From Natronorubrum tibetense GA33 (GTDB lineage: Archaea; Halobacteriota; Halobacteria; Halobacteriales; Natrialbaceae): a stretch of 64,000 nucleotides of DNA. The stretch spans positions 124,001 through 188,000 of the forward strand of contig NZ_KB913020.1 in the NCBI RefSeq assembly GCF_000383975.1, written 5' to 3'. Each line of letters starts with the position of its first letter. The first letter of the stretch is position 1. Below are positions 1 to 9,148 of this stretch, one piece after another. Under the pieces are notes generated by a model. That model did no database searches. It was not told the origin of the DNA and saw only the letters and a program-made list of their open reading frames with translations. Both the position numbers and the translations under genes were made by a program.

Positions 1-123
1 CGTCTCCTCGTCGACGTCCCCGCCGTTGCTGTCGTCGATACAGCCGGCGAGACCGGTAATGGCAACCGAAGTAAGCGCACCGGTTCGTTTCAGTGCCTCA
101 CGTCGAGTGGTATTATATCCCAT
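1..123 (-). CDS. Tat lipoprotein, N-terminal part (runs off the window)
   Basis: Reading the minus strand from the ATG at 123 gives 41 codons open to the window edge. The start MGYNTTRREALKRTGAL has a twin-arginine motif followed by a hydrophobic stretch and the lipobox LAGC, then an acidic Asp/Glu-rich linker. This is the classic haloarchaeal Tat-exported lipoprotein signal, so the mature protein should sit outside the membrane on a lipid anchor. Many such proteins are ABC-transporter solute-binding proteins, but the functional part lies beyond the window and the substrate cannot be named. A box A lies about 25 nt upstream of the ATG, so the message is probably leaderless. Confidence 0.85.
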   Translation of the reverse strand, partial: MGYNTTRREALKRTGALTSVAITGLAGCIDDSNGGDVDEET

Positions 124-139
124 ACTAACTATCGTATGT

Positions 140-178
140 GTTTATACCACAAGTTGGGGTAGGTTGGTATACCAACCT
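140..178 (-). promoter_or_regulatory. Box A promoter and 18-bp perfect palindrome upstream of the lipoprotein gene
   Basis: On the minus strand the sequence GGTATAAAC (148 to 140) is a box A about 25 nt from the lipoprotein ATG. Directly upstream, 161-178 reads AGGTTGGTATACCAACCT, a perfect 18-bp palindrome. A dimeric regulator binding there would touch the BRE/TATA region from upstream. The palindrome is seen directly; the operator role is inferred. Confidence 0.6.
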
Positions 179-288
179 CGGGTGTCGACGGAGGTCTCGA
201 CAGCCGTGCGATCGGGGTTCCCAGGTTCATCGGATACGATAGCGAAAAGGGACGCCCGACGGCATGCGACGTTCGCAACGTAGCTCGC

Positions 289-990
289 TCAATCCATCGA
301 CTCGAGTGCGCTCACGACTCGACGGAGTACTTTCCGTTCGGCTCTGCGGACGTTCTTCGAGACTGCCGTATCCGAGATGTCGAACTCGTTTGCGAGCATC
401 TGGAGGGTTGCACCGCGCGGTTGATCGAAATAGCCCTGCTCTGCTGCGACCGTCAGCGTCTCGCGTTCGACCGCCGAGAGCGACTGACAGCCCTCCAGCA
501 GTTCGCTCGCTGCGCCGACGTGCTCGAGGACCGCCGACCTGTCGTCGAAGGAGACCCCGGTACGGGATTCGACGGTGAACTCGTTGTGAACCTCCAGTTC
601 GGCGAGGGCGGCGTCGGCGGTCCCGCCGTCGTCGAACCCGATCTCCCAGTGTTCGCTTCCCTCCTCGATGTGAAACGGTCCAGTGATGTAGCCATCGTTG
701 TCGCGGACCACCCCCATCGCGTTCGTCTCCTCGATGGTCGTTCTGATGAGTGCCGTCGCGTCGCGCTTCTTGAAGAGGTCGCACTCGCGCATGTTCGGGT
801 GGTCCCGGACCGCCGTCAGGCCCGACTCGAGACCTCCCCTGCTCTCCCCGTTGACGATCATTCGCGTCTCGAACTCCCGACGATGGGAATCGAACTCCCA
901 CTGGAGCGTGGAAAACGACACGTCGTGGTCGTCCGTCGTATCGATGAACGGACAGTCGTACTGCTCCATGTCCAGCGTGAGGTCTATCAT
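289..990 (-). CDS. Bat-type helix-turn-helix transcriptional regulator (HTH_10)
   Basis: This 233-residue cytoplasmic protein ends in the haloarchaeal bacterio-opsin-activator HTH_10 domain (about residues 165-230). It has the typical signature LSAVERETLTVAAEQGYFDQPR followed by a recognition helix region near SDTAVSKNVRRAERKV (signature shown only to the family pattern, the Tyr-Phe-Asp-x-Pro-Arg core is diagnostic). The N-terminal 150 residues resemble the ligand-sensing or dimerising part of this family and carry no kinase or receiver motif. It lies 47 nt after the acyl-CoA ligase on the same strand. The gap holds an AT-rich box (about 1013-1024) about 25-30 nt from the ATG, so it can be transcribed alone. 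Its likely targets are the flanking ligase or lipoprotein genes, but that is inference. Confidence 0.88.
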   Translation of the reverse strand: MIDLTLDMEQYDCPFIDTTDDHDVSFSTLQWEFDSHRREFETRMIVNGESRGGLESGLTAVRDHPNMRECDLFKKRDATALIRTTIEETNAMGVVRDNDGYITGPFHIEEGSEHWEIGFDDGGTADAALAELEVHNEFTVESRTGVSFDDRSAVLEHVGAASELLEGCQSLSAVERETLTVAAEQGYFDQPRGATLQMLANEFDISDTAVSKNVRRAERKVLRRVVSALESMD

Positions 991-1037
991 GAGCGGACAG
1001 GTCAGTTACATAGAATATAATATGCTACTACTTGTCT

Positions 1038-2624
1038 CTATCCCCCAAACGACGGGTCAGTCCCCTCAGCACCGAATTCGTCCTCGATCCCCGCGCGATC
1101 GAGTTTCGAAGGACCACTCGTCGGCAACTCTTCGACGAACTCGAGGTATTTCGGGATCTTGAACCGGGCGAGACGGCCATCGAGGTGGGCCTCGAGTGCC
1201 GCGAGTGAAAACGGGGCGTCCCCGTCCCCGCACTCGCTCGGTTCGACGACAGCCTTCCCGACCGTCCCCCACTGATCGTCTGGGACGCCGACGACGATGA
1301 CCTCCTCAACGGCTGGATGGTCGGCGATCACGTCCTCGACCTCCGGTGGATAGACGTTTTCGCCCCCGCTGACGAACGCGCTCTTTTTGCGTCCCTCGAT
1401 GTGGTAGAAGCCATCCTCGTCACGCCGGGCCAGATCGCCCGTCGACACCCAGCCGTCGTCGAACGTCCCTTCGTCCGCTCCCGACTCGTTCCAGTAGTCG
1501 GAGGCGGCGTGTGGCCCGGTCAGTTCCAGTTCGCCGATCTCGTCCGTCTCGAGGGGACATCCGTCCTCGTCGACTACGCGGGCGTCGGTGTGCATCACGG
1601 GCTTGCCGACGCTCGCAACCTTCTCCCGAGCCCACGCGTCGGGCATCGCGAAGTTGTTCGGCCCGCACTCGGTCAGTCCGTACCCCTGTGAGAACTCGAC
1701 GCCGCGGTCGCGCCAGGAACGGACGATGGCGTCTCGACAGGGTCCGCCCCCGCTCTTCACGAACCGGAGCGTCGAGAGATCGGTCTCCGGCCAGCGTTCG
1801 TGTCGGGTCATCGTCCGCAGGACAGCCGGGACCGCGACGAGCACCGTCGCCCCGTGGCGATCGATCTGCTCGAGGACGCGATCCGGTTCGACCTCGCGAT
1901 CGATAATCAGCGTTCCGCCCATGTTGAAAAACGGGAGCGTGAGCACGTTCCAGCCTCCCGTGTGGAAGATCGGGAACACCATTGGGGCGACGTCGTCGTC
2001 CCGCAACCCCCACGCCGTGATCGTGTTGAACGAGTTCCAATAGATCGAACCGTGCGTGATCGTCGTCTCCTTCGGCGTTCCCGTCGACCCGCCGGTGTGC
2101 AAGAGGAGATGTGGGTTCGCGAGCGATCGCCGAACCGTCTCCACCGGCGTCTCGTCGTCCGGGACAGCGCCGGCGAACAGCTCCCACCCGCCCGCAATAT
2201 CCTCACTCGCCAGTTCGAGGACCGCGGGGTCGACGTCGGCCCTGGCCAGAGCGTGTTCGACCCGTTCGACGAACGGCGATTCGATGACGAGCAGTCGAGG
2301 CTCGACGAGATCGAGCAGCGCTGCCAGTTCCGGCGGCGCGAGTCGATAGGAGAGTGGCGCGAGAACGGAACCGAGCTTCCCCGTCGCAAAGAACAGATCG
2401 AACGCCTCGATCCGGTTCCGGGAGACGAGTGCGACCCGTTCGCCCTTCTCGACGCCGAACGCCTCGAGCAGCCGCGCGGTCGCGTTGGCTCGATCCTCGA
2501 GGTCGCCGTACGTGTAGGCGTCTCCGCTCGCCTCGTCGACGACGGCGGTTCGCTCCGGTGAGAGCGACGCTCGTCGGCCGCTCCAGTCCCCGACCCAGTC
2601 GTAGGCCGTCGAACCCCAGTTCAT
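1038..2624 (-). CDS. AMP-forming acyl-CoA ligase (class I adenylate-forming enzyme)
   Basis: This 528-residue cytoplasmic enzyme should activate a carboxylic acid with ATP to an acyl-AMP and then form the CoA thioester. All ANL-family signatures are visible: the Thr/Ser/Gly-rich P-loop HTGGSTGTPK at 176-185, YGLTE at 315-319, the STGD motif at 394-397, the hinge GRKK at 411-414, and a C-terminal PTSGPSK with Lys507 as the likely adenylation lysine. The family more often shows PRTxxGK here, so the ending is slightly unusual. Length is normal. The substrate (medium- or long-chain fatty acid, or an aromatic acid) cannot be read from the sequence. It precedes the Bat-type regulator gene in the same direction. 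Confidence 0.92.
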   Translation of the reverse strand: MNWGSTAYDWVGDWSGRRASLSPERTAVVDEASGDAYTYGDLEDRANATARLLEAFGVEKGERVALVSRNRIEAFDLFFATGKLGSVLAPLSYRLAPPELAALLDLVEPRLLVIESPFVERVEHALARADVDPAVLELASEDIAGGWELFAGAVPDDETPVETVRRSLANPHLLLHTGGSTGTPKETTITHGSIYWNSFNTITAWGLRDDDVAPMVFPIFHTGGWNVLTLPFFNMGGTLIIDREVEPDRVLEQIDRHGATVLVAVPAVLRTMTRHERWPETDLSTLRFVKSGGGPCRDAIVRSWRDRGVEFSQGYGLTECGPNNFAMPDAWAREKVASVGKPVMHTDARVVDEDGCPLETDEIGELELTGPHAASDYWNESGADEGTFDDGWVSTGDLARRDEDGFYHIEGRKKSAFVSGGENVYPPEVEDVIADHPAVEEVIVVGVPDDQWGTVGKAVVEPSECGDGDAPFSLAALEAHLDGRLARFKIPKYLEFVEELPTSGPSKLDRAGIEDEFGAEGTDPSFGG

Positions 2625-2947
2625 GCACGTTCGGTCGAGCGTTGCTCCGGAAACGGCTGGCGGCGTTCGATCGACCAGTCCGATTGTCCGACGGAGACAT
2701 CCGATCCGATCTCGGTCGGTCTATCGTCCTCGACCGACGACGCGACGCCACATCTGTTCACTGTTAGCATGCCATATCCAACAGACCGACGTCTCAAGTA
2801 TTGGTCCGTTCGAGTATCAACCCTGCAGACCGAAAACCGGTTCCGTGAGGCGACCGCTTCTCCCGTTCTCCGAAGACTACCGCCAGTATGCGGCCGAAGC
2901 GCGACAGACTGCGGAACGAACGGTATCGGGTCAGGTGGAGAACGATA
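2625..2947. other. Intergenic region, no gene seen
   Basis: This spacer lies upstream of the ligase gene and downstream of the CopG-type gene. Reading frames in it are basic and Arg/Ser-rich, unlike haloarchaeal proteins, and nothing convincing was found. It should contain the ligase promoter. Confidence 0.5.
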
Positions 2948-3337
2948 TCAGCCCGATCGTCCTCTGTACGTACCCAGCAGTTCCTCGAGAATAATACACT
3001 CTTGATCGGTCGACTCGTAGTGGGTGTCGATGAAGCGTTCTGCGGCCTCATAGTCGCCGCGAAGACCGTGTTTGCGGACGTTAATCACGGCGTCGAGGAA
3101 GAACGTGCCGCCGTCCGTGCCCAGTGCGGCCGCGTGATCCTGCTCGCTGATATCGAGTTCGGACTTGATCTCGTCGAAGTTGAACGTCTCCACCTCGTGA
3201 TCGGAGTTGATCAGGGTCAGTACGTACTCCGCGGAGAAGCGATAGAACTCGGATTTGCTCTCGAACATACCGTCGTCGACGAGTTCGTCGATCTCCTCGA
3301 CGACCTCGTCTGGGTATCTGACGGTATCTTTCGCCAT
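2948..3337 (-). CDS. Ribbon-helix-helix (CopG-like) regulator
   Basis: This is a 129-residue protein starting MAKDTVRYPDEVVEEIDELV. An in-frame ATG five codons further upstream is possible, but the MAK start fits the family. The first 45 residues match haloarchaeal ribbon-helix-helix DNA-binding proteins: a short beta strand, then DELVDDGMFESKSEFYRFS, where a SKSEF-type turn joins the two helices. The remainder is an acidic C-terminal domain without recognised motifs. It is likely a small dimeric repressor or activator. The CdrS/CdrL regulators of the haloarchaeal division genes belong to this superfamily, but no ftsZ gene is present here, so that name is not applied. Confidence 0.8.
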   Translation of the reverse strand: MAKDTVRYPDEVVEEIDELVDDGMFESKSEFYRFSAEYVLTLINSDHEVETFNFDEIKSELDISEQDHAAALGTDGGTFFLDAVINVRKHGLRGDYEAAERFIDTHYESTDQECIILEELLGTYRGRSG

Positions 3338-3516
3338 ATCGACACTGTGCACACTCCTGGCACATTACTGTTTCGAACAGTTGTAGAGTTTGGAACAGGA
3401 ATGAGAGAGGATTCGAACGGCGTCGATGGACACTCGAGGCTCGTATCGAATCTCGAAACGGAACGAGCGTTAAAGCGAACGGGCCGGGTTTGGCCACACA
3501 GATAGGTGTAATCGAC

Positions 3517-4167
3517 GTGTCCCTCGGCCTCTTCGTCAGTTCCCTCCCCTGGTGGTTGGCAGCGCCGCTGCTCCAGGTCACGGTGCTCGTCGTCGGGATA
3601 GCACTCGACGAAACCTACGTCAATCGGACGACGGTCCTGACCGGCGCCATCGCTACGCACATGCACATCTTCGTCGCCGGCGAGGCCGGAATTCTGGTCG
3701 CACTGTACACCGATACCGGCCTCTTGGTCGGTGCGTACGGGCTGTACAGCTACGTGATCGACGGCTACGTCGGAAACTGGTTCCGGCTGCTCGCGTACTT
3801 CGTCTACTCGCCGCTGGCGGTCTTTCTCGTTATTCTGACCGCCGGGCCGACACTGTTCGGGATCGAGCCGCTGGTCGTTCCCGCCATCGTGCTCGCGGGG
3901 TACGCCAACCGCCAGTTTCGCGAGTACCTCAGCCCCAGAGAGCCGTACTACTTCGGTCCCGATTCACAGGACGCGTTCGAAGCGATCCTCGAGACCGAAT
4001 CCGGCACCGGCGCCGTCGCCGCGGAATCCAGTGAGCCACAGCCGGACCCATTCGACGAACCCGGCATCGACGGCGGCAGCGAGTTCGAGCCTCCAGGTGC
4101 TGAACCGGCGGCCGCCCCGGACTCGAGCGAGCGGGGGATACTTCCGGAGTTTATGCGCCAACTGTAG
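3517..4167 (+). CDS. Hypothetical multi-spanning membrane protein
   Basis: This 216-residue protein has four to five hydrophobic segments in the first 150 residues (around LAAPLLQVTVLVVGIAL, GILVALYTDTGLLVGAYGL, LLAYFVYSPLAVFLVIL and LVVPAIVLAGYA), followed by a hydrophilic acidic Pro/Glu/Ser-rich tail. I do not recognise the family. The frame is open from a TTG at 3490, but the GTG at 3517 gives a better start at the first hydrophobic segment. It is divergent from the CopG-type gene, with which it shares a promoter region of about 180 bp. Confidence 0.7.
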   Translation: MSLGLFVSSLPWWLAAPLLQVTVLVVGIALDETYVNRTTVLTGAIATHMHIFVAGEAGILVALYTDTGLLVGAYGLYSYVIDGYVGNWFRLLAYFVYSPLAVFLVILTAGPTLFGIEPLVVPAIVLAGYANRQFREYLSPREPYYFGPDSQDAFEAILETESGTGAVAAESSEPQPDPFDEPGIDGGSEFEPPGAEPAAAPDSSERGILPEFMRQL

Positions 4168-4376
4168 CTGGACGAACCGGGTCGTGAACAAACGAGCGCG
4201 AGGAAAACGGTGCAGTCCGAAGCCGATCGGCTGTTGCGCGACCCATCCACCTGAATTATTGTCACACGCGACCGTACAGCACCGCTTGTCGTCGTAGTGA
4301 TGGTCTAATCATTTCGATTTAGCCGGTAGCAACTACCTGCAAATTTATTATTTATCGGGCATAACTAGCACGCGCA

Positions 4377-4628
4377 ATGGCAGATGAATCCGAAATCCGC
4401 GACCAGATGATCGACGCGTTCGAAGGTGCCGACTATCCAATCTCGAGTCCGATGGATCTCGTGCCGGCGCTGCCAAACGGTCCCGGGACGAAGTTCGAGT
4501 CCGGCGACTTCTCGATGACCGCAATGGAACTGAACACGAAGACCTCGGGCGGGGACTTCCCCTACGACGACGCCGAGTCCTTCGTCGACGACATCATCGA
4601 AGACCTCAAAGAACAGGGCGAGATCTAA
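4377..4628 (+). CDS. MTH865-family small protein
   Basis: This 83-residue acidic protein has the conserved pattern of the archaeal MTH865 family: an N-terminal EIRDQMIDAFEGADYPI helix, a short loop with LVPALPNGPGTKFE, and a C-terminal helix ending in DIIEDLKEQGEI. A structure is known for the Methanothermobacter member, but no biochemical role is established. A strong box A (AATTTATTATTTATC, 4342-4356) lies about 25 nt before the ATG, so it is probably well expressed and leaderless. Confidence 0.9.
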   Translation: MADESEIRDQMIDAFEGADYPISSPMDLVPALPNGPGTKFESGDFSMTAMELNTKTSGGDFPYDDAESFVDDIIEDLKEQGEI

Positions 4629-5478
4629 CTCGGACAGCGGGACTCGGGCACTACCCGAACGACCGTTTCACGCACGGGAGACGGACTGGCTCCCCGGCGA
4701 TTCCAGTCCCCATTCTCCGATGATCACTGATCAGTAGATCTACGGCTCAGTAGTTACCCAGCGATCAGTAGTCGTCGATCCAGCGCGGCGGGGCAGACAC
4801 CGACACCAGTTTCAGCGAACCCCGACCGGGTTACCGACCTGTCGGAGTGCGATCACACGGACAGTGCAGTGACAGCCCCGAAACTACGCGGTGGCAGCCC
4901 CGAAGCTACATGATGATCACCTAGCCTGCAATACTGTCGCCCGTCGGTACGATATCGTGAGAACAGTGCGCAAATTTTACACAGTGTAAACTGTGTACAC
5001 CGTGTTGACGATCCATCATCCCAGAAATCAAGCGAGGGGGCGGCAACGAACACGAGGTACGACCATCGAACGCGTCACCGCTGCTGAAACATCCGTCCGT
5101 CGACACAATATTGCTCCAGACGGCGTCGTTCGTGTTGGCGTCCGTCGTTGACTGCAAACCCCCGTCGGACACCTCTCGGACCGCTGGACGAATCTTGCCC
5201 TCGAAGCCGATGTCGTGGTGTTTTCGATTATCTGTGAAACCAACCGATTCGATCTGAGCGGGACGGTGTCGACTGAACGTGCCGTGATCGGAAATAACGA
5301 GTTTTCCGCCAAATTAGTATCAGGTAATATGGTATTCTAGCGATCGTCGGCATCGGCCGCTAGTTCCCGGACACCGCATCTGGCGGGGGGGCGATGTACC
5401 AGTAGTCTTTTATTCTGATATGGTGATAGGACAGAAAGAAGGCGGCGTCAGATTGCGATCGGTAAATACTGCTATCGC
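4629..5478. other. Long intergenic region with overlapping palindromes
   Basis: About 850 bp without a believable gene; the open frames are Arg/Ser/Thr-rich shadows. Two 17-bp near-repeats (around 4871 and 4892, sharing CAGCCCCGAA) and the palindromic cluster at 4977-5000 stand out. A TTTTATTCTGAT box near 5408 may serve the downstream regulator gene through a longer leader. Confidence 0.5.
4977..5000. promoter_or_regulatory. Overlapping inverted repeats, putative operator
   Basis: Within 24 bp there are three nested dyads: TTACAC-A-GTGTAA (4977-4989), ACACAGT-GTAA-ACTGTGT (4979-4996) and GTGTACAC (4993-5000). Such phased dyads are typical of tandem binding sites for a dimeric regulator. They lie almost 480 bp from the next start, so the controlled gene is uncertain. 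Confidence 0.4.
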
Positions 5479-7521
5479 ATGTCCCACGAGAACCCATCCG
5501 GATCGATCATTCACATCACGGCCGCACGAGCGAGTTCCCTCGAGAGCCGACTCAACGACGGGACACCGTACGCTATTCGAACGGTTTCAGTAGAGACGAC
5601 TCTCGAAAACGGCCTCGAGGGCGGGTTCGAGTCCGCCTCTCGAGACGGAGCCGACGCACAGGGTCCCGTCGCCGTCGTCATCGAGCACGACGATCCGGCG
5701 GAAACGAAGGTCCTCCTCGAGCGGTGTCACGCGACCGATACAGCCGCTCCGACGATCGTGGTCCCGAAAACGGGAAGCGAAGCACTCGCGACGGCTGCGC
5801 TGCGGGGGTACGCCGACGAGTACGTCGCTCTCGGGACGGACGAGGATCCGATCGAACGAGTTCTCGAGACGATCCGCTCGAACCGGGAGACGAGTGCGGA
5901 AGCAGCGCGAACACGACCGTCGACACGATCAGCTGACCGCGACTACCACCGAATCCTCGCGAACGAACTGCCCGATGAAGCGTTCGTCATCGGTGAAGAC
6001 GGAACCTACCTCGAGGTGAAGGTTCGACCGGACGCTGCGGAACTGTACACGAAGCCGGCCGACCAGCTGATTGGCGAACAGCTACAGAACGTCTTTCCGG
6101 ACGATGTCGCCGCGAAGCTAGCGGCGTGTATCGATCGAACGCTCCGGACCGATACGATTCAGACGGTCGAGTACGGTGCGAAGACGACCGAGGGAGACCG
6201 ACAGTTCGAGGCCCGAGTCGTCCCGATCGACGATCGGATCGAGGGGCAGCGAGCCGTCGTCTGGCTCGCCAGGGATATCACCGAACGGGCGAAGCGCGAA
6301 CGCGAGCTCCGATCGCGTCAGGACCAACTCGAGACACTCAATCGAATCAGCACGGTGGTCGGGCAAGTCATCGATACACTGGTGGAGGCACCCTCACGGG
6401 ACGCCATCGAGCGCGAGGTCTGTGAACAGCTCGTCGACTCGGAGCTGTACTGTGGCGCCTGGATCGCCGAGCGCACGGGCGAAGGGACGCTTGCGTATCG
6501 AACCGGTGCCGGCGATGCCGAAACCTCCCTCCAGTCGGTCGAAGCGCTCGACGCTGACCACGAGTGGTTGGGACAGCGAACCGTCCAGACGGGGTCGGCC
6601 CAGACGGAAATAGACGTACAAGAGAGCGAGACGGTCCCCGAACCGTTGCAGAACGCTGCTCGCGAGGACGACATCAGTTCGGCGATCACCGTTCCAATCG
6701 ACCACAACGACTCGATTTACGGCGTGTTGACCGTACTCGCCAGCCGTGATGAGGCGTTCAGTGGCGACGAGTTGACCGGCTTCGAACTCCTCGGCGAGAC
6801 CATCGGCTTCACCATCATGGCCGTGAAGAATCGACAGCTGCTGTTCGCCGATACGGTCGTCGAACTCGAGTTCCGGATCGACGGCGGCGACACGTTTGCG
6901 TTCGACCTCTCGGAGGAGTACGGCTGTACGTGTTCACTCGAGTGGGCCGGAACGACATCCAGCGGGCGGACCGTCCAGTACGTGACGGTCGACGGGATCG
7001 ACGGCAAAACCGTCCTCGAAGCGGCCAGAGACCACGACTCGATCGAGGGGTGTCGACTCATTCACGACGGCGATACCAGCTGTACGATCGAGATGCGCCT
7101 CTCCGAGTCGGGCGTTCGGACGCTGGCGAATCACGGCGCGACGATCAGAGACGTCAGCGTCGAGGACGGCGTCGGACGCTGCGTGATCGAGGTTTCTCAG
7201 GACGCGGACGTCCGAGAGATCGCGGAGGCGCTGACCGTCGTCTACGAGAACACACAACTCATCGCTCGTCGCGAAGTCGACCGATCGGTGCAGACGGCAG
7301 CCGAGCGTCGCAACCGGATCCTCGATCAACTCACCGATCGACAGCTTACCACGTTACGACTCGCCTACTACAGCGGCTTTTTCGACTGGCCCCGCGAGAG
7401 CACCGGCGAGGAGATCGCCGACTCGATGGGGGTCACTCCACCGACGATGCACCAGCACCTGCGAAAGGGACTGAAGACGGTTCTCCGCGAGTTTTTCGAG
7501 GCTGGCGCCGAGACGGAGTGA
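5479..7521 (+). CDS. Bat-type multidomain sensor regulator (receiver-like, PAS, GAF, BAT, HTH_10)
   Basis: This is a 680-residue protein. Residues 1-135 look like a degenerate response-regulator receiver fold without a clear phospho-acceptor site. A PAS domain follows (about 155-270, ending in the typical RDITERAKRERELR linker), then a GAF domain (about 290-440). After that come the bacterio-opsin-activator domain (about 450-610) and a C-terminal HTH_10 (about 620-672, with LTTLRLAYYSGFFDWPRES). Proteins of this build in haloarchaea sense redox, light or small ligands and act directly on promoters without a histidine kinase domain. No target gene can be named; it is monocistronic, with an ORB-like hairpin about 80 bp after its stop. 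Confidence 0.9.
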   Translation: MSHENPSGSIIHITAARASSLESRLNDGTPYAIRTVSVETTLENGLEGGFESASRDGADAQGPVAVVIEHDDPAETKVLLERCHATDTAAPTIVVPKTGSEALATAALRGYADEYVALGTDEDPIERVLETIRSNRETSAEAARTRPSTRSADRDYHRILANELPDEAFVIGEDGTYLEVKVRPDAAELYTKPADQLIGEQLQNVFPDDVAAKLAACIDRTLRTDTIQTVEYGAKTTEGDRQFEARVVPIDDRIEGQRAVVWLARDITERAKRERELRSRQDQLETLNRISTVVGQVIDTLVEAPSRDAIEREVCEQLVDSELYCGAWIAERTGEGTLAYRTGAGDAETSLQSVEALDADHEWLGQRTVQTGSAQTEIDVQESETVPEPLQNAAREDDISSAITVPIDHNDSIYGVLTVLASRDEAFSGDELTGFELLGETIGFTIMAVKNRQLLFADTVVELEFRIDGGDTFAFDLSEEYGCTCSLEWAGTTSSGRTVQYVTVDGIDGKTVLEAARDHDSIEGCRLIHDGDTSCTIEMRLSESGVRTLANHGATIRDVSVEDGVGRCVIEVSQDADVREIAEALTVVYENTQLIARREVDRSVQTAAERRNRILDQLTDRQLTTLRLAYYSGFFDWPRESTGEEIADSMGVTPPTMHQHLRKGLKTVLREFFEAGAETE

Positions 7522-7602
7522 CGCTACAGTCGACAGCAACCGAGGTATGGACCGATCTCGCTACTGGATCAGAGTCTCGTTTCGAGTGATAGAAAACCCA
7601 TC

Positions 7603-7622
7603 TTCACCGGAAAGCCGGTGTG
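7603..7622 (+). repeat. Orphan ORB-like element or hairpin
   Basis: The sequence TTCACCGGAAAGCCGGTGTG differs at one position from the origin box at 16291-16310. It lies about 6.4 kb outside the origin. It also folds as CACCGG-AAAG-CCGGTG, so it may instead act as a terminator-like hairpin after the regulator gene. Confidence 0.5.
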
Positions 7623-7712
7623 CTATCGTAGCTACTGAACGTCACTGCACACCCGATCGCCAAAGTACCCATCACGTTTCCCGACAGTCACACGATCTTA
7701 AAGAAAGTTCAT

Positions 7713-8084
7713 GTGAACCCGAGTGCCGATGCAGTCGCCGTGAGTTCGATCGAGTGGGATGGGTACGACAACCACCTCGGCGAGAATCACCGTCGGTCGA
7801 CCGACGGAGAGCGGGGTATCGTGGTGACGGATACGCCCGTCGACGTACTCTACGAGGGGACAAACGGTCGCTACTACACCGATTGCCAGGTCACGACCAA
7901 TCTGCGTACCGAACGATGGAAGCCATGCATCAGACAGCGTGACCCGGACCGACGGCTGGTGGAAACGAGCGACGGTGGCTTACTGTTGCTGACACCGACA
8001 GACGACCTCCCCGCCTGGGCCGAGATCCGCGTCGATAACCGCGGCACTCGCGTCGTCGATACGCGACGCCCACTTCCGAAGTAA
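7713..8084 (+). CDS. Hypothetical soluble protein
   Basis: The frame encodes up to 123 residues from the GTG at 7713. A box A-like TCTTAAAG (7696-7703) sits so close that a leaderless start at the in-frame GTG at 7740 (SSIEWDGYDNH) is equally likely. The protein has a beta-rich core with TTDLRTERW-type and EIRVDNRGTRVVDTR segments and no membrane part or cofactor motif. I do not recognise it, though its acidic-to-neutral composition and codon use fit a real gene. Confidence 0.6.
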   Translation: MNPSADAVAVSSIEWDGYDNHLGENHRRSTDGERGIVVTDTPVDVLYEGTNGRYYTDCQVTTNLRTERWKPCIRQRDPDRRLVETSDGGLLLLTPTDDLPAWAEIRVDNRGTRVVDTRRPLPK

Positions 8085-8269
8085 CGTCCGTCCCGCAATT
8101 TTCGTCGCGTTCGACGGTGACCGCAGCCTGACGACACAGTTCGTCTCGAGACAACATCATCTCGACCCCGAAATAAGCGTGTCTGTGAGTATCAGTCAGA
8201 ACTGATCGACTATAATGGAGAGACATGTGAAGCGATAGGAACTGGCCACCCGACGCGAGAGGAGCGATC

Positions 8270-9034
8270 GTGAACCGACGCGTGTTTCTCGGCACGGCCG
8301 GCTCTCTTGCTTCCGTCGGGACGCTGGCGTATGCGACCCGGGAACCCACCGTCACGCTCGAGATTCGCGTCTGGCTCTCGGAGCACGCAGCGAGTTACGG
8401 GGGCGTCACCGATCGGATACAGGAGTACCTCGAGCGAATATTCGACCTCGAGCACTGGTCGCTCGCGGTCTCGAGTGGCGGAGCCGTCGATGTCTCGACT
8501 GAGAACGGTGCAGCGGTGACGAGCGGCGGCGAATGGCCGGCAGCGCTCGCTTCGGGAGCGATCGGCCGCCGTGACCTCTCACCGGTTTCCGACGTCAATC
8601 TGCTCGTCACGGACGGCCAGATGGAAGCGGCCCCGACCGGGTACGGGATTCCACACATCGCGTCGGTCGGCGGGGCCAAGCATATCGCAGCCCTGGACTC
8701 GTTCGACGACCTCTTCTCGTCGCCGGAAGCCGACGCCGACCGCTGGATCGTTCCGAACGGACGGCCCTCGCGGACGATACAGATCCTCACCCACGAAGTC
8801 GGTCACGCGCTGGGCTTACAACACGACCACGGCGTCGCCTATCGGTACGGCGACGCGATCGTCGCCTCACCAATGCTGAGCAGTTATGCCTGGTCGTCCG
8901 ACTACGACGACGATGGCTCGCGGTGTGGCACGAACTATCCCGATCCCGCGGATCTCGATCGGAAGCTCAGCCTGGCCTTCTCGCCCTGTGCGCGCCGCGA
9001 ACTCGCCGAGTACAGCGGTGGATTTCTTCCGTAG
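8270..9034 (+). CDS. Secreted metzincin-like zinc metalloprotease
   Basis: This 254-residue protein starts at a GTG with MNRRVFLGTAGSLASVGTLA, a short twin-arginine-like signal, so export by Tat is likely. The zinc site HEVGHALGLQHDH is visible at about residues 177-189 (HExxHxxGxxHD), the signature of matrixin/metzincin peptidases. The Asp after the third His also fits. A Met-turn may be supplied by the PMLSSYAW segment about 20 residues later. The N-terminal half (TLEIRVWLSE and following) has no known motif. A role as an extracellular peptidase follows from the motif; the substrate is unknown. Confidence 0.82.
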   Translation: MNRRVFLGTAGSLASVGTLAYATREPTVTLEIRVWLSEHAASYGGVTDRIQEYLERIFDLEHWSLAVSSGGAVDVSTENGAAVTSGGEWPAALASGAIGRRDLSPVSDVNLLVTDGQMEAAPTGYGIPHIASVGGAKHIAALDSFDDLFSSPEADADRWIVPNGRPSRTIQILTHEVGHALGLQHDHGVAYRYGDAIVASPMLSSYAWSSDYDDDGSRCGTNYPDPADLDRKLSLAFSPCARRELAEYSGGFLP

Positions 9035-9148
9035 ACGACCACTGGTTCCACAACTCGCCCCGGAATGTGCCGACGGGGAGAACCGTCTCGAAACGAACCA
9101 ACGCGAAGGGGTTGGCATGAAACGTCACGTCGTGGGATTGGAAACGGC

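Noticed and set aside
5028-5312. 94-residue minus-strand frame in the spacer before the Bat-type regulator
   Set aside because: Arg/Ser/Thr-rich, no start context, and no similarity recognised.
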